Positions 18,812 to 27,209 of a stretch of 64,000 bases of DNA are shown piece by piece. The notes under the pieces were generated by a model. That model was not told the DNA's origin, made no database searches, and saw nothing but the letters and a program-made list of their open reading frames with translations. The first letter of the stretch is position 1; the number at the start of each line of letters is the position of its first letter. This stretch comes from Alphaproteobacteria bacterium (lineage in GTDB: Bacteria; Pseudomonadota; Alphaproteobacteria; RF32; CAG-239). The stretch is taken from contig JAHHRI010000003.1 of assembly GCA_020025875.1 (NCBI GenBank), positions 1-64,000 of the forward strand, in the 5' to 3' direction. Made by a program: the position numbers and the translations under genes.

Positions 18812-20653
18812 CTAAAGGAAAGAATCTGCCCGAAGCAGGGTTTCTCTCTCTTTTTTGAGCATTTGATAACGCCGATAGGTGTCATCGGAAAACGACTCGG
18901 CGGTTTCAATCTCGCGCAGGCATTCTTTTATCTCATTTTCCAGCTGTCGGAGCTGCATTTCAAGTATTTTATTGTCGATATCTCGCCGCAGCTTACGCAA
19001 ATCGGGATTTTGTTGACGAAGCATTTTTACCTCCCACAGCCGATCGATATGCTCGGCAGCGTCCTCGTTTTTCAATGCCGCATACAATGTATCGCTGTCT
19101 GCCGGTTCGTCCCGATGATAAATTTCCGTCATTTTATCCAGCAGCCACTTAAGTTGCACATCGCCGATGTCAAACATTGCGGTTTTTTCTTCATATTCTT
19201 CTATCAGGCAAGGATAGCAGAACATTGCGGCAACAATAAACTTGGCGACCAACTCATCGAGTGTAATTTTGACCGGTTGCGGACGCAGTGCCGAGCGGTT
19301 TCCCCCTCGGCGGCTTGGGGAGTGTCCGGCATTGTCGGTTCGCTGCCGATAAACTTCATTTTTCTCGTTTTGCCCTTTTCGCGGCATTCGCCGAAAACGC
19401 TCAAAAATACGGTTTTTCATATCTTGAAGATAATAACCGCGCACTTTTTCATCGGTAATTTTTGCCACTTCCTCCAAAAGTGTCTTTTCAAACATGGCTT
19501 TTTGTTCCGGCGTATCGGCGGCAACGGCTTCAACCGTCTTGCGCCACAAAAGATCCGCCAGCGGCACGGTGGTTGTCAACGCTTGTTCATAAGCATCGGC
19601 ACCGTTGGACTTCAAAAACTCATCGGGATCCATGCCGTCGGGCAAAAACACATACCGGAGCGAATAACCGGCCTTCAAAATCGGCAATGCCCGATCAACG
19701 GAACGAATGGCCGCCCGCACACCGGCACTGTCGCCGTCAAAGCACAATGTCGGTTCCGGACAGATCTTCCATGCTTCCGTGATTTGCTCCTCGGTCAAAG
19801 CCGTGCCGAGCGGTGCCACGGCATAATCAAAGCCGTATTTGGCTTGCGCAATAACGTCCATGTATCCTTCGCAAACCACAATCCGCCGTTTTTCAAACGC
19901 TTTGTCACGGGCATAATTTAAATTGTACAAAACCCGCCGTTTGTTAAAAATCGGTGTATCCGGTGAGTTCAGATATTTCGGCTGACCGTCGCCCATCACC
20001 CGCCCGCCGAAAGCAATAACCCTGCCCCGCTTGTCCATAATCGGAATAATCACCCGATTGCGGAAAAAATCGTATAATTTTCCGTTTTTCTCCGACAAAA
20101 CCGCCAGCCCCAATTCAATCATATCGTTTTCGCTCACGTTTTTCGACGCCAGCCAAGACCTGAGCCCGTTGTTATCCGGCGCGTAGCCGAGCCGAAATTT
20201 GCGGATGATGTTTTCGTCAAAACCGCGCTGCGCCAAATAGGCCATTGCCTCCCGACCGGCTGTCAGCCGTAGGTTTTTCTCAAAATAGGCGGCAGCCATG
20301 TCAACAATTTCGTACCACGAACTGCGTTTTTGCACTTCTTCCGGATTTTCCTTGTGAATCTGGGGCACCTGAAGACCGGCCTTGTTTGCCAGCTTGGTCA
20401 CCGCGTCCATAAACGGCAGCCCGTTGGCTTCCATCTCAAACTTGATGATATCGCCATGAGCGCCACAGCCGAAACAATGGTAAAAACCTTTGGCTTCGTT
20501 AACCGTAAAAGACGGTGTCTTTTCATTATGAAACGGGCAAAGTCCCATATATTCGCGCCCTTTGCGCACCAGTTTCACCTTGGCGCCGACAACATCTGCC
20601 ACCGAAATTCGGGCGCGCAATTCGTCAAGAAATTTCTGAAAGTCTGTTTCCAT
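18812..20653 (-). CDS. dnaG: DNA primase DnaG
   Basis: Synthesises RNA primers at the replication fork. The 613-aa length is normal. The CHC2 zinc ribbon is intact (CPFHNEKTPSFTVNEAKG, then YHCFGCG). The TOPRIM catalytic core contains VCEGYMDVIAQ, GTALTEEQ and CFDGDSAGVRAA near residues 265-315. The C-terminal third (about 470-613) is the helical DnaB-interacting region. A basic Arg/Gly/Ser linker (SPSRRGGNRSALRPQPVKI) separates the two. It begins nine bases after yqeY and precedes rpoD. Confidence 0.97.
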   Translation of the reverse strand: METDFQKFLDELRARISVADVVGAKVKLVRKGREYMGLCPFHNEKTPSFTVNEAKGFYHCFGCGAHGDIIKFEMEANGLPFMDAVTKLANKAGLQVPQIHKENPEEVQKRSSWYEIVDMAAAYFEKNLRLTAGREAMAYLAQRGFDENIIRKFRLGYAPDNNGLRSWLASKNVSENDMIELGLAVLSEKNGKLYDFFRNRVIIPIMDKRGRVIAFGGRVMGDGQPKYLNSPDTPIFNKRRVLYNLNYARDKAFEKRRIVVCEGYMDVIAQAKYGFDYAVAPLGTALTEEQITEAWKICPEPTLCFDGDSAGVRAAIRSVDRALPILKAGYSLRYVFLPDGMDPDEFLKSNGADAYEQALTTTVPLADLLWRKTVEAVAADTPEQKAMFEKTLLEEVAKITDEKVRGYYLQDMKNRIFERFRRMPRKGQNEKNEVYRQRTDNAGHSPSRRGGNRSALRPQPVKITLDELVAKFIVAAMFCYPCLIEEYEEKTAMFDIGDVQLKWLLDKMTEIYHRDEPADSDTLYAALKNEDAAEHIDRLWEVKMLRQQNPDLRKLRRDIDNKILEMQLRQLENEIKECLREIETAESFSDDTYRRYQMLKKERETLLRADSFL

Positions 20654-20661
20654 CGGCTTTT

Positions 20662-21114
20662 TTAGCTCAACATCGCCTTGATTTTACCGGAAACCATGCC
20701 GAAATCCATCTGCCCCGCATATTTTTCTTTTAAGGCGCCCATCACCTTGCCCATATCTTTCATCGAAGCGGCGCCGGTAGCGGCAATTTCTGCGCGGATG
20801 GCGGCTTCCGTTTCGGCTTCGCTCATTTGCTTAGGCATAAAACTCTGAATCACGGCAATTTCCGCTTCTTCTTTCGCCGCCAATTCTTCCCTGCCGCCTT
20901 CGCGGTACATTTTGGCAGATTCCTGCCGCTGTTTTATCATCGTCTGCATCATCGACAGAAGATCCGCATCGTTTGCGCATTCCTTTCCTTTGCCGCGGGC
21001 ATCGACATCTTTTTCTTTAACGCCCGCCAAAATCATCCGTACGGTGCTTAGGCGTTCTGCCTCATGGTTTTTCATGGCTTCTTTGATTGCGTTTTGAATA
21101 TCTTCTCTTAACAT
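20662..21114 (-). CDS. GatB/YqeY domain-containing protein
   Basis: 150 aa; the YqeY family resembles the tRNA-binding C-terminal domain of the amidotransferase subunit GatB, and its role is unsettled. Blocks seen: DIQNAIKEAMKNHEAERLST, QSFMPKQMSEAETEAAIRAE and MGKVMGALKEKYAGQMDFG. The start is the ATG at 21114, fixed by the strong site AGGAGGAAGAAT; an in-frame start 99 bases upstream has nothing in its favour. First gene of the yqeY-dnaG-rpoD operon, an order common in alphaproteobacteria. Confidence 0.92.
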   Translation of the reverse strand: MLREDIQNAIKEAMKNHEAERLSTVRMILAGVKEKDVDARGKGKECANDADLLSMMQTMIKQRQESAKMYREGGREELAAKEEAEIAVIQSFMPKQMSEAETEAAIRAEIAATGAASMKDMGKVMGALKEKYAGQMDFGMVSGKIKAMLS

Positions 21115-21227
21115 ATTCTTCCTCCTTGTATTGCATTTTGTTATAAAAACTATATCGGTTATCGGCAAAATGCAAGACTTTTGACAAAAAAAGCGGTTGC
21201 GCCCTGCTTGCAAGCCGAGATCCGAAC

Positions 21228-23099
21228 CTATCGAAAAAACGAGAAGTAATAACGCAAAGAAACGCCAAATTCTTCATTGTCGCGTCTCTTGGCATTGTCA
21301 TCAAACAAATATTCCGCCGCCAGTCCCCAATCTTTTGTCAGCGACAACCCGACCTCTGCGCGATAGCGCATATATGCGGCAAAACCGGAAGAAGAAAAGC
21401 TTTTTTGCGCCTCCGCCAACAGCCTGAAACGGCTAAAATCGGCAAACAAACCGGTGGTAAGCTCTATGGCGGCATACTGATTGCGCGGCAAAAAATCTCC
21501 ATATCCGCCGCCAACCCCGCCCAAGGCATAAAAATATAAACAATCGGTGACGGCAAGTGTTTTTCCCGCGCCGATATGACCGTTAAAAATATATTTTCCG
21601 CTGTCGCTGTCGGGAAGCTCATACCGTTCAAGCTGGAGCGAAACGGCAAAAGACAAAGGAGAAAATAATTTGTCGGCAGGAGATAACGAGCTGATGCCGA
21701 GAAGATTAAGTTTGCTTAAAACGGTTTTTTGCGTGCTTTCGTAACGGCGAAACTTGAGCTCCAAAAAGTTAATTTCGGCACCGGAAAGCAAGCCAAAACC
21801 ATCATCACTCAGCGAGTGATAAGCGGGACGGAAAGAAAATTCCTGAAAAACTTGACCGTTTTGGCTGCCCGTGCCGAGCGAAACACGCATAGATTCATGA
21901 GCCGCCGCCGGCAACTTGCCGCTTGGCTGTTCGTCTTTTGCGCCAAGCGGTGTTTTCAGCTGATTTCGGGCAGACAGCAACGCAAAGGTGCGGCGGCGAT
22001 ATTCCGCCAAATCGAGCTTTTGGGCAACATACAGATACTGCACATATTGATAAGCCGTTTCCAGCACCTCTGCCCGCTCTGTTGCTTGCAAACCCTCCGT
22101 TTGCGTTTTTCCTTCCGCTGCCGCCGGCAAAAAACGTCGTTGCTCTGCCGTCATTTTTCCGATGTCAAAAAGAATTGCCGATTGCCTTGACGGCCGATAA
22201 TGAACCTTCTTAATCAACCCCGCCGTACGATACACCGCCTTAACCGTGTCCAAAGGTATGACCTGCAGCGGAAAACGCTTTGCCAGCATCACTTCGGGGC
22301 GTACGGCGTCTAAAACTTCCAACAGCATGTATGAACAATTTTTGGTAAAGAAATAATATCGTGTTCGGGTGTGTCCCACCTCCCACAAATGAGCGACCAG
22401 CATCTCTAATTCGTCAGCGGAAAAGTCCAACTCCAATTCCCAAATATCTCGGTTTTCAATATTGTTATACATATTGATGACATCATAATACGGCTTAATC
22501 GTCCAACCGCCGTAATAACCGCCGACAAGTCCTTTCACGGCATACCACGGGCTTCCCTCATCACCTTCCGTAAAAGCGCCGTACCCGACACCGTGAGCCA
22601 GCAGCTGAGTACCTTTGCGTGCCGTATCAATTCTAAGCAGCGTATGCCCAAACAATGATGACGGATTGTTCATGTAAGCATCGGTAAACAAGAGTGTGGC
22701 TCCTGCCGGCAACAAATCCTTTTTAAATTGTGCAAATTCTTCGCATTCTACACCAACTTTATCAACTAGTCCTTTGTTTTTAAGAAATAAGTATCTTGCC
22801 GGAAACCGACAAATTTTTTCCTTGTCCGCCTTTGCGGCAAACAGGCGCACGGTTGCCTCCAGCTCCGCCTTCGGGTTTGTTCTGCCATCTTTTGCCAAAT
22901 AAAAATCTTCGCTGTCAACCGTGCCGCGATATTTTGAAAAAACACCGGCATGATAATGAACAAGTGCCAACCATTGCGGATCTTCCGCCGGCAACGCAGC
23001 GCACACGACCTCCGTCAAAAAGACACAGCCAAACAAAAAACACAAGGGCAAAAATTTTATAGGCGGGCAACAGGGCATTTTTTGCCTATCTTGGCACAA
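21228..23099 (-). CDS. DUF4105 / Lnb-like N-terminal domain outer-membrane-associated protein
   Basis: 623 aa with a signal peptide (hydrophobic 17-34). The N-terminal half matches the DUF4105 domain, now linked to the Lnb lipoprotein N-acyltransferase family of transglutaminase-like thiol enzymes. Blocks: LLFTDAYMNNPSSLFGHTLL near residue 140 (His candidate) and RTRYYFFTKNCSYMLLEVLD near 250, whose Cys is the expected nucleophile. The C-terminal half (about 400-623) alternates short beta segments rich in Tyr/Phe, ending YFSFFR, as an outer-membrane barrel or beta domain would. It is 15 bases downstream of the DUF3015 gene and probably co-transcribed. Acyltransferase activity is inferred from the family. 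Confidence 0.82.
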   Translation of the reverse strand: MCQDRQKMPCCPPIKFLPLCFLFGCVFLTEVVCAALPAEDPQWLALVHYHAGVFSKYRGTVDSEDFYLAKDGRTNPKAELEATVRLFAAKADKEKICRFPARYLFLKNKGLVDKVGVECEEFAQFKKDLLPAGATLLFTDAYMNNPSSLFGHTLLRIDTARKGTQLLAHGVGYGAFTEGDEGSPWYAVKGLVGGYYGGWTIKPYYDVINMYNNIENRDIWELELDFSADELEMLVAHLWEVGHTRTRYYFFTKNCSYMLLEVLDAVRPEVMLAKRFPLQVIPLDTVKAVYRTAGLIKKVHYRPSRQSAILFDIGKMTAEQRRFLPAAAEGKTQTEGLQATERAEVLETAYQYVQYLYVAQKLDLAEYRRRTFALLSARNQLKTPLGAKDEQPSGKLPAAAHESMRVSLGTGSQNGQVFQEFSFRPAYHSLSDDGFGLLSGAEINFLELKFRRYESTQKTVLSKLNLLGISSLSPADKLFSPLSFAVSLQLERYELPDSDSGKYIFNGHIGAGKTLAVTDCLYFYALGGVGGGYGDFLPRNQYAAIELTTGLFADFSRFRLLAEAQKSFSSSGFAAYMRYRAEVGLSLTKDWGLAAEYLFDDNAKRRDNEEFGVSLRYYFSFFR

Positions 23100-23114
23100 A
23101 AAGTCAGCAACGAC

Positions 23115-23570
23115 TTAGGCTTTGATAACTTCAAAAATTTTGTTGGTGATATAAACGGCATCGACATTTCCGTCGGGAAAAATCAACGCAAAATTCTGTT
23201 GCGATTTTGCGGCAAATATCCGCTTATCCATATTCAATAGACCTGCCAGCGTGTCCAGCGTTTCTCCCTCGCCGCGGGCAGCGTCCAAAGCATATTGTTC
23301 CATATTGTTTTCAACAAAGCGCAGCACCATTTTCTGAGTTCCTCCGGTAACGCGCCCATTGGGATCACAACCGGAAGTGCCAAAGGTAATGCCAAAAGTT
23401 TGGCTGCCGGTGGAAGTGTTGGTGGTAACTGCCAAAATTTGCGCCTCCGGTCCGGACACGCCTCGCCAAGCCATTGAGCCAAGCCCGCAACCGGTGCTGT
23501 CCACCGCTTGAGCCTCGGTTACCGAAAAAGCCAAGACGGCAGCGACAACCGGCATCCAAATTTTTTCCAT
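23115..23570 (-). CDS. DUF3015 family periplasmic protein
   Basis: 151 aa from the ATG at 23570 (site GGGAGAT; the TTG five codons upstream overlaps that site). A signal peptide ends near TEAQAVD. The mature part shows the family signature STGCGLGSMAW, LAVTTNTSTGSQTFGITFGT and SGCDPNG, then helices (VENNMEQYALDAARGEGETL). Two cysteines could form a disulfide. The function is unknown. It heads a two-gene unit with the DUF4105 protein. Confidence 0.85.
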   Translation of the reverse strand: MEKIWMPVVAAVLAFSVTEAQAVDSTGCGLGSMAWRGVSGPEAQILAVTTNTSTGSQTFGITFGTSGCDPNGRVTGGTQKMVLRFVENNMEQYALDAARGEGETLDTLAGLLNMDKRIFAAKSQQNFALIFPDGNVDAVYITNKIFEVIKA

Positions 23571-23666
23571 GGTCAGATCTCCCAAAAAGTCAAAGTTATT
23601 GCCTTAATATATCATATACAACTTTCATGTATAGCGAAAAAAAACTTGTTCTCCACAAAATTTGCT

Positions 23667-23761
23667 TGCCAAAATCTTTTCCTTGTGGTATTTTTGTTTT
23701 TATCAACTGACAAAAACATTGACTGTGAAAGGTAAACCTTTTCGCAGTCAAATTTTTTAAT
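23667..23761 (+). promoter_or_regulatory. greA promoter and terminator-like leader hairpin
   Basis: TTGCCA, a 17-base spacer and TATTTT form a plausible promoter ending near 23695. Downstream an inverted repeat at 23719-23751 (TTGACTG with CAGTCAA as outer arms, GAAAGG with CCTTTTC inside, loop TAAA) is followed by two runs of six T before the greA ribosome site. It has the form of an intrinsic terminator inside the leader. E. coli greA also has a leader terminator (GraL RNAs); equivalence is inference. Confidence 0.55.
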
Positions 23762-23784
23762 TTTTTAGCATAGAGGTAAGAAAT

Positions 23785-24255
23785 ATGGATAAGTTCCCTT
23801 TAACCAAGGAAGGGTTCACTGCACTTGAGCAGGAACTGAAAAATTTGAAAGGCGTCGAACGCCCCAACATCATTGCCGCCATTGCCGAAGCACGTTCCCA
23901 CGGAGATCTTTCGGAAAATGCCGAATATTCAGCTGCCAAGGAAAAACAGAGCTTTATCGAAGGGCGCATTCAGGAATTGGAAGCGGTTATCAGCCGCGCA
24001 CAAGTTATTGATCCCAGCGCCAACACGGGTGGCACCGTTCGTTTCGGCGCAGTCGTCTTGGTGGTTGACGAAGATACGGACATAGAAAGCAAATACCAAA
24101 TTGTCGGCGACTACGAAGCGGATATTGAAAAAAACAAAATTTCCCTTTCTTCGCCGTTGGCAAAAGCCCTCATCGGTAAAGAAGTGGGAGATGTGGCGGA
24201 ATATACCGCGCCGGGAGGAAAAAAATCGTTTGAGATACTCGAAGTTCTCTACTGA
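23785..24255 (+). CDS. greA: Transcription elongation factor GreA
   Basis: Binds the RNA polymerase secondary channel and stimulates cleavage of backtracked transcripts. The 156-aa length is normal. The N-terminal coiled coil carries the acidic tip HGDLSENAEYSAAKEKQ with the catalytic Asp and Glu. The C-terminal FKBP-like domain ends VGDVAEYTAPGGKKSFEILE. AGAGGTAAGAAAT precedes the ATG. Expression may depend on read-through of the leader hairpin. Confidence 0.97.
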   Translation: MDKFPLTKEGFTALEQELKNLKGVERPNIIAAIAEARSHGDLSENAEYSAAKEKQSFIEGRIQELEAVISRAQVIDPSANTGGTVRFGAVVLVVDEDTDIESKYQIVGDYEADIEKNKISLSSPLAKALIGKEVGDVAEYTAPGGKKSFEILEVLY

Positions 24256-24290
24256 TCCCCTTTAATTTTTGGTGATAAAGAATAAATATA

Positions 24291-24323
24291 AAACCGGACG
24301 AGATGAAAAGTCCGGTTTTTGTT
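24291..24323 (+). terminator. Intrinsic terminator after greA
   Basis: AAACCGGAC (24291-24299) and GTCCGGTTT (24310-24318) form a nine-base stem with T-rich trailing sequence, 35 bases past the greA stop. Confidence 0.85.
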
Positions 24324-24345
24324 TGTTACTTACAGGAGATTTGTC

Positions 24346-24537
24346 ATGAAAAAATCAGAAAAAAAGATAATCATCGAAAATTTTGAAGAAAGATGCGATT
24401 GTCGCGAAGATGATAATTGCGGTTGCTCTTTCCCCAACAACACTCGTCGGGAACAAGAGGCGGAAGCCGCCGTCCGTTCCCAACCCGACAATCATCAGAC
24501 TTCTTGCAAAAATCGCTGCGCTTCAAGAAAAGCCTGA
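24346..24537 (+). CDS. Small Cys-rich hypothetical protein, 63 aa
   Basis: I do not recognise it. The ATG has a good ribosome site (CAGGAG). The sequence is charged, with a cysteine cluster CDCREDDNCGC at about residues 17-27 and two more cysteines in the tail (SCKNRCASRKA); this could bind a metal. There are no membrane helices. Its last 43 bases lie antisense to the end of trxB. It starts 23 bases beyond the greA terminator, so its transcript must come from read-through or a promoter within the terminator region. Protein reality is moderately supported by the ribosome site and composition only. Confidence 0.55.
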   Translation: MKKSEKKIIIENFEERCDCREDDNCGCSFPNNTRREQEAEAAVRSQPDNHQTSCKNRCASRKA

Positions 24538-25433
24538 CATCCGGACCCTGCCGCCGTAACCGCCTGCCGATAAACGGAATCCTTCACATCTCCGGCGGCA
24601 AACACACCCGCCACACTGGTTCGGCAGCTGCCTGCGGCGGTCACGATATATCCCTGATCATCCAATGCAAGCGCATTTTTAAAAATATCGGTATTGGGTT
24701 TATGCCCAATGGCAATAAACACGCCGTCAACCGCAATATTTTTGTATTTATCTGTTTTTAGGTTTTTAATTCTTATCTCGTTGACACCTTTGGGGGTGTC
24801 TCTGCCCAAAATGTCATCAATCACGCTGTCCCATTCAACGGCAATCTTCGGATTATTTTTGATCCTTTCCTGCAAAACTTTGTCTGCCCGTAACTCATCA
24901 CGCCGATGGATCAGCGTAACACGATGAGCAATGCCGGCCAAATACAATGCTTCTTCCGCCGCGGTATTGCCGCCGCCGACAACGGCCACGTCTTTGTTGC
25001 GATAAAAAAAGCCGTCACAGGTTGCGCATCCGGAAACACCGAAGCCACGATACTTCTCTTCGTTTGGCAACCCCAACCAACGCGCCGACGCACCGGTGGC
25101 AATGATCACGCTTTCCGCTTTGTAAGAATTGGCACCCTCGGAAACCAGCACAAACGGACGGGAAGAAAAATCGACTTCCGAAATATGATCGTCAATAATC
25201 TTCACGCCGACATTAACCGCCTGATCATGCATCCGCTGCATCAGTTCGCCGCCGTTGATTGGTTCGGGAAACCCAGGAAAGTTCTCCACATCGGTCGTAA
25301 TCGTCAACTGTCCGCCTTTCTGAAACCCGCTGACCAACACCGGACACATTCCCGCCCGCGCCGCATAAATGCCCGCCGTATAACCTGCCGGACCGGACCC
25401 TATAATCAGTAGCTTGGTTTTATATTCTGCCAT
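24495..25433 (-). CDS. trxB: Thioredoxin reductase
   Basis: FAD/NADPH enzyme that reduces thioredoxin. The 312-aa length is normal. The FAD-binding GXGXXG reads IIGSGPAGYTAGIYAARAG at the N-terminus. The redox-active CXXC is in GCATCDGFFYRN near residue 135. The NADPH motif is VAVVGGGNTAAEEALYLA, and the second FAD motif GVFAAGDVKDSVYRQAVTAA. All functional residues are present. The stop region overlaps the small plus-strand ORF. Confidence 0.97.
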   Translation of the reverse strand: MAEYKTKLLIIGSGPAGYTAGIYAARAGMCPVLVSGFQKGGQLTITTDVENFPGFPEPINGGELMQRMHDQAVNVGVKIIDDHISEVDFSSRPFVLVSEGANSYKAESVIIATGASARWLGLPNEEKYRGFGVSGCATCDGFFYRNKDVAVVGGGNTAAEEALYLAGIAHRVTLIHRRDELRADKVLQERIKNNPKIAVEWDSVIDDILGRDTPKGVNEIRIKNLKTDKYKNIAVDGVFIAIGHKPNTDIFKNALALDDQGYIVTAAGSCRTSVAGVFAAGDVKDSVYRQAVTAAGSGCQAFLEAQRFLQEV

Positions 25434-25767
25434 TTTTTTCTCCTTGATATGTTTTACCTCTAAAATACTATTTTAAATTTATCGTTCAAGGTAAAAAAAC
25501 AAATTATGGATTAACTCTGAATAACGGCTTGTTCTGATGCTTTCATTTCTTTTTTCGGAGGCAAACGCTTGCTTTTTCTTTGCTCTTTCATGTTGAATAT
25601 TCGGGGAAAAGATGATACTCTGTCGGCAATATATTTTTTATGCCGAGATGATGGTGTTGACAAGCGAATCGCAGATTCTTTGAATGACGAACCGCCGCCA
25701 TGGCGACAATGGAAAGAAAAACGCCGCTTACCCAAGCCTCAGTCGGTCGTCAATCGGAGTCAAACCA

Positions 25768-26100
25768 ATGACCAAAGCAGCCAAAACCATCTGGATCGCC
25801 GCCGCCGGCTTTGCTCTCTTTTCGCTTTTTTTCAATCTCCGCCCCATTCCTCAGGAAATGCCAACGCTGTCAAACGGAGAATTTCTCTGCCCGCCGGAAA
25901 AACAACGCGAGGCCGACAAGCTGAAACCGTCTCCCCGCATGGCGGAAGAACTCCGAAACTATCCCCGACTGATCGAAAACGCTCCCTCCCCGACGGAAGC
26001 ATGGCGTTTAAGCGAAGAAAGCAAGAAAAAAGCCACAAGCTACAATCAACAGGTAAAAGCTTATAACAAATATCTCAGGCAAAACTGCCACAACAATTAA
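25768..26100 (+). CDS. Hypothetical single-pass membrane or exported protein, 110 aa
   Basis: Not recognised. The start at 25768 is chosen because CGGAG precedes it and the protein then opens with a clean membrane or signal segment (TKAAKTIWIAAAGFALFSLF). The rest is Pro-rich then helical and charged (ENAPSPTEAWRLSEESKKKA), ending KYLRQNCHNN. Two cysteines. It is convergent with the SemiSWEET gene (six-base gap). A longer in-frame start at 25684 has no ribosome site. Confidence 0.6.
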   Translation: MTKAAKTIWIAAAGFALFSLFFNLRPIPQEMPTLSNGEFLCPPEKQREADKLKPSPRMAEELRNYPRLIENAPSPTEAWRLSEESKKKATSYNQQVKAYNKYLRQNCHNN

Positions 26101-26106
26101 AAGATA

Positions 26107-26373
26107 TTACCTGTTGTGCTTATATTTGATGATGATAAACAAAATAGTGCCCGCAAAACCCAAAGAAATCAGATTAAACAATATCATTTGCAACGAATGC
26201 AGATAAAAACCGTAAATAATCCAGCAGACCATACCCGTGCAATAAATCACATAACTGATCAACGACAATTCCTGCACGTTTTTGCTTTTTATGGTTCGCA
26301 ATGTCTGCGGCAAAAAACAAGTGGCAATGCAAAGCCCTGCGATATACCCAACAATTTCAGCCAAGATGTTCAT
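26107..26373 (-). CDS. SemiSWEET-family PQ-loop sugar transporter
   Basis: 88 aa, three membrane helices: MNILAEIVGYIAGLCIATCF, SLISYVIYCTGMVCWIIYGF and LFNLISLGFAGTILFIII. Between them lies the conserved FLPQTLRTIKSKNVQELS, which includes the PQ motif. SemiSWEETs are half-size sugar uniporters that act as dimers; the exact substrate cannot be read from sequence. AAAAAGGAG precedes the ATG. Apparently monocistronic. Confidence 0.85.
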   Translation of the reverse strand: MNILAEIVGYIAGLCIATCFLPQTLRTIKSKNVQELSLISYVIYCTGMVCWIIYGFYLHSLQMILFNLISLGFAGTILFIIIKYKHNR

Positions 26374-26549
26374 CTCATTCTCCTTTTTCCGAACAAAACA
26401 ACCGGTGGTCTTATAACAGCAGCTTCGCTCATTTGCAACCGTTTTAGTTTTTCTCCGATGTTAGGATCATTAAAAACGTTTTTCTCAAATATATTGTTGA
26501 CAACCTGCAAAAAATATGCAATTTACATACTGAAAATTGTTCTTGAAAT

Positions 26550-26626
26550 GCGCTCCTAGCTCAGCAGGATAGAGCAACAGCCTTCTAAGCTGTGGGTCAG
26601 AGGTTCGAATCCTCTGGAGCGCGCCA
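26550..26626 (+). tRNA. tRNA-Arg (anticodon TCT)
   Basis: Acceptor GCGCTCC pairs with GGAGCGC; discriminator G and encoded CCA. Anticodon stem ACAGC/GCTGT with loop CTTCTAA; T arm AGAGGTTCGAATCCTCT. 77 nt. Confidence 0.97.
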
Positions 26627-26631
26627 TTTAC

Positions 26632-26659
26632 AAACCTTGGGTTTTCCCAGGGTTTTTCT
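26632..26659 (+). terminator. Intrinsic terminator after tRNA-Arg
   Basis: AAACCTTGGG (26632-26641), loop TTTT, CCCAGGGTTT (26646-26655), then T-rich. Six bases after the tRNA end. Confidence 0.85.
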
Positions 26660-26956
26660 TTTGTCTGTTTCCCTGTTTTAACCGCCCCCAATACGGGACT
26701 GATAACGAACTGCCCCTAACTTCGCACAGGCTTTTAGACTCCTTTACATCACCCCCATCATATTCAGGCACTTCTTTATCGCTGATTTTAACCGGTAACG
26801 ACTTTGGCTCTCCCCACTGATAAAATGCAACACCTTTGTCGGTTTCCCTTGTTTTCAGGGTGTTAAACAAATTGTCAAAGGCGGTAAAGATTTCCGCTTG
26901 TTCCGATTTTTTTTGACATAAGCCAACTGCCGCCACCGTTTTCTCTTGTCGGAAAA
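26660..26956. other. Interval between tRNA-Arg and tRNA-Pro without a recognisable gene
   Basis: On the minus strand this stretch is open over about 100 codons (for example ISDKEVPEYDGGDVKESKSL) but has no start codon of its own; the only start lies inside tRNA-Pro. No ribosome site, repeats or att-like copy of a tRNA end was seen. It may be a gene remnant. Confidence 0.35.
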
Positions 26957-26981
26957 ACAAAAAAAACCGCTCGAAAGCGGT
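26957..26981 (-). terminator. Intrinsic terminator after tRNA-Pro
   Basis: ACCGCT and AGCGGT arms (26966-26981) around a four-base loop. On the minus strand it is followed by eight T residues. Five bases past the tRNA 3' end. Confidence 0.85.
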
Positions 26982-26985
26982 CGGT

Positions 26986-27062
26986 TGGTCGGGACAGACG
27001 GATTCGAACCATCGGCATCTTGCTCCCAAAGCAAGCGCTCTACCAGGCTGAGCTATGTCCCG
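26986..27062 (-). tRNA. tRNA-Pro (anticodon TGG)
   Basis: Minus strand begins CGGGACATAGCTCAGCCTGG; anticodon stem CTTGC/GCAAG with loop TTTGGGA; T arm GATGGTTCGAATCCGTC; acceptor TGTCCCG, discriminator A, CCA encoded. 77 nt. Confidence 0.96.
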
Positions 27063-27209
27063 TTATAAGGTTGTTTCTTTCAATAATTATATTCATTCTT
27101 CCGATCCGCCGCATCTTCGGCAACCGAACACGCCACCCTCCGGCTGCATTCGTGATCTCAGTTCGGTTACAATAAATAGCGCAAAAAAAATATTTTGCAA
27201 CAGTTTTTT

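Noticed and set aside
26485..26691. Minus-strand ORF containing QRIRTSDPQLRRLL
   Set aside because: It is antisense to tRNA-Arg; this peptide is a well-known artefact of translating tRNA complements.
26991..27029. ORF start MGARCRWFESVCPDQ inside tRNA-Pro
   Set aside because: The start codon lies within the tRNA gene, so the 133-aa frame is not credited as a protein.
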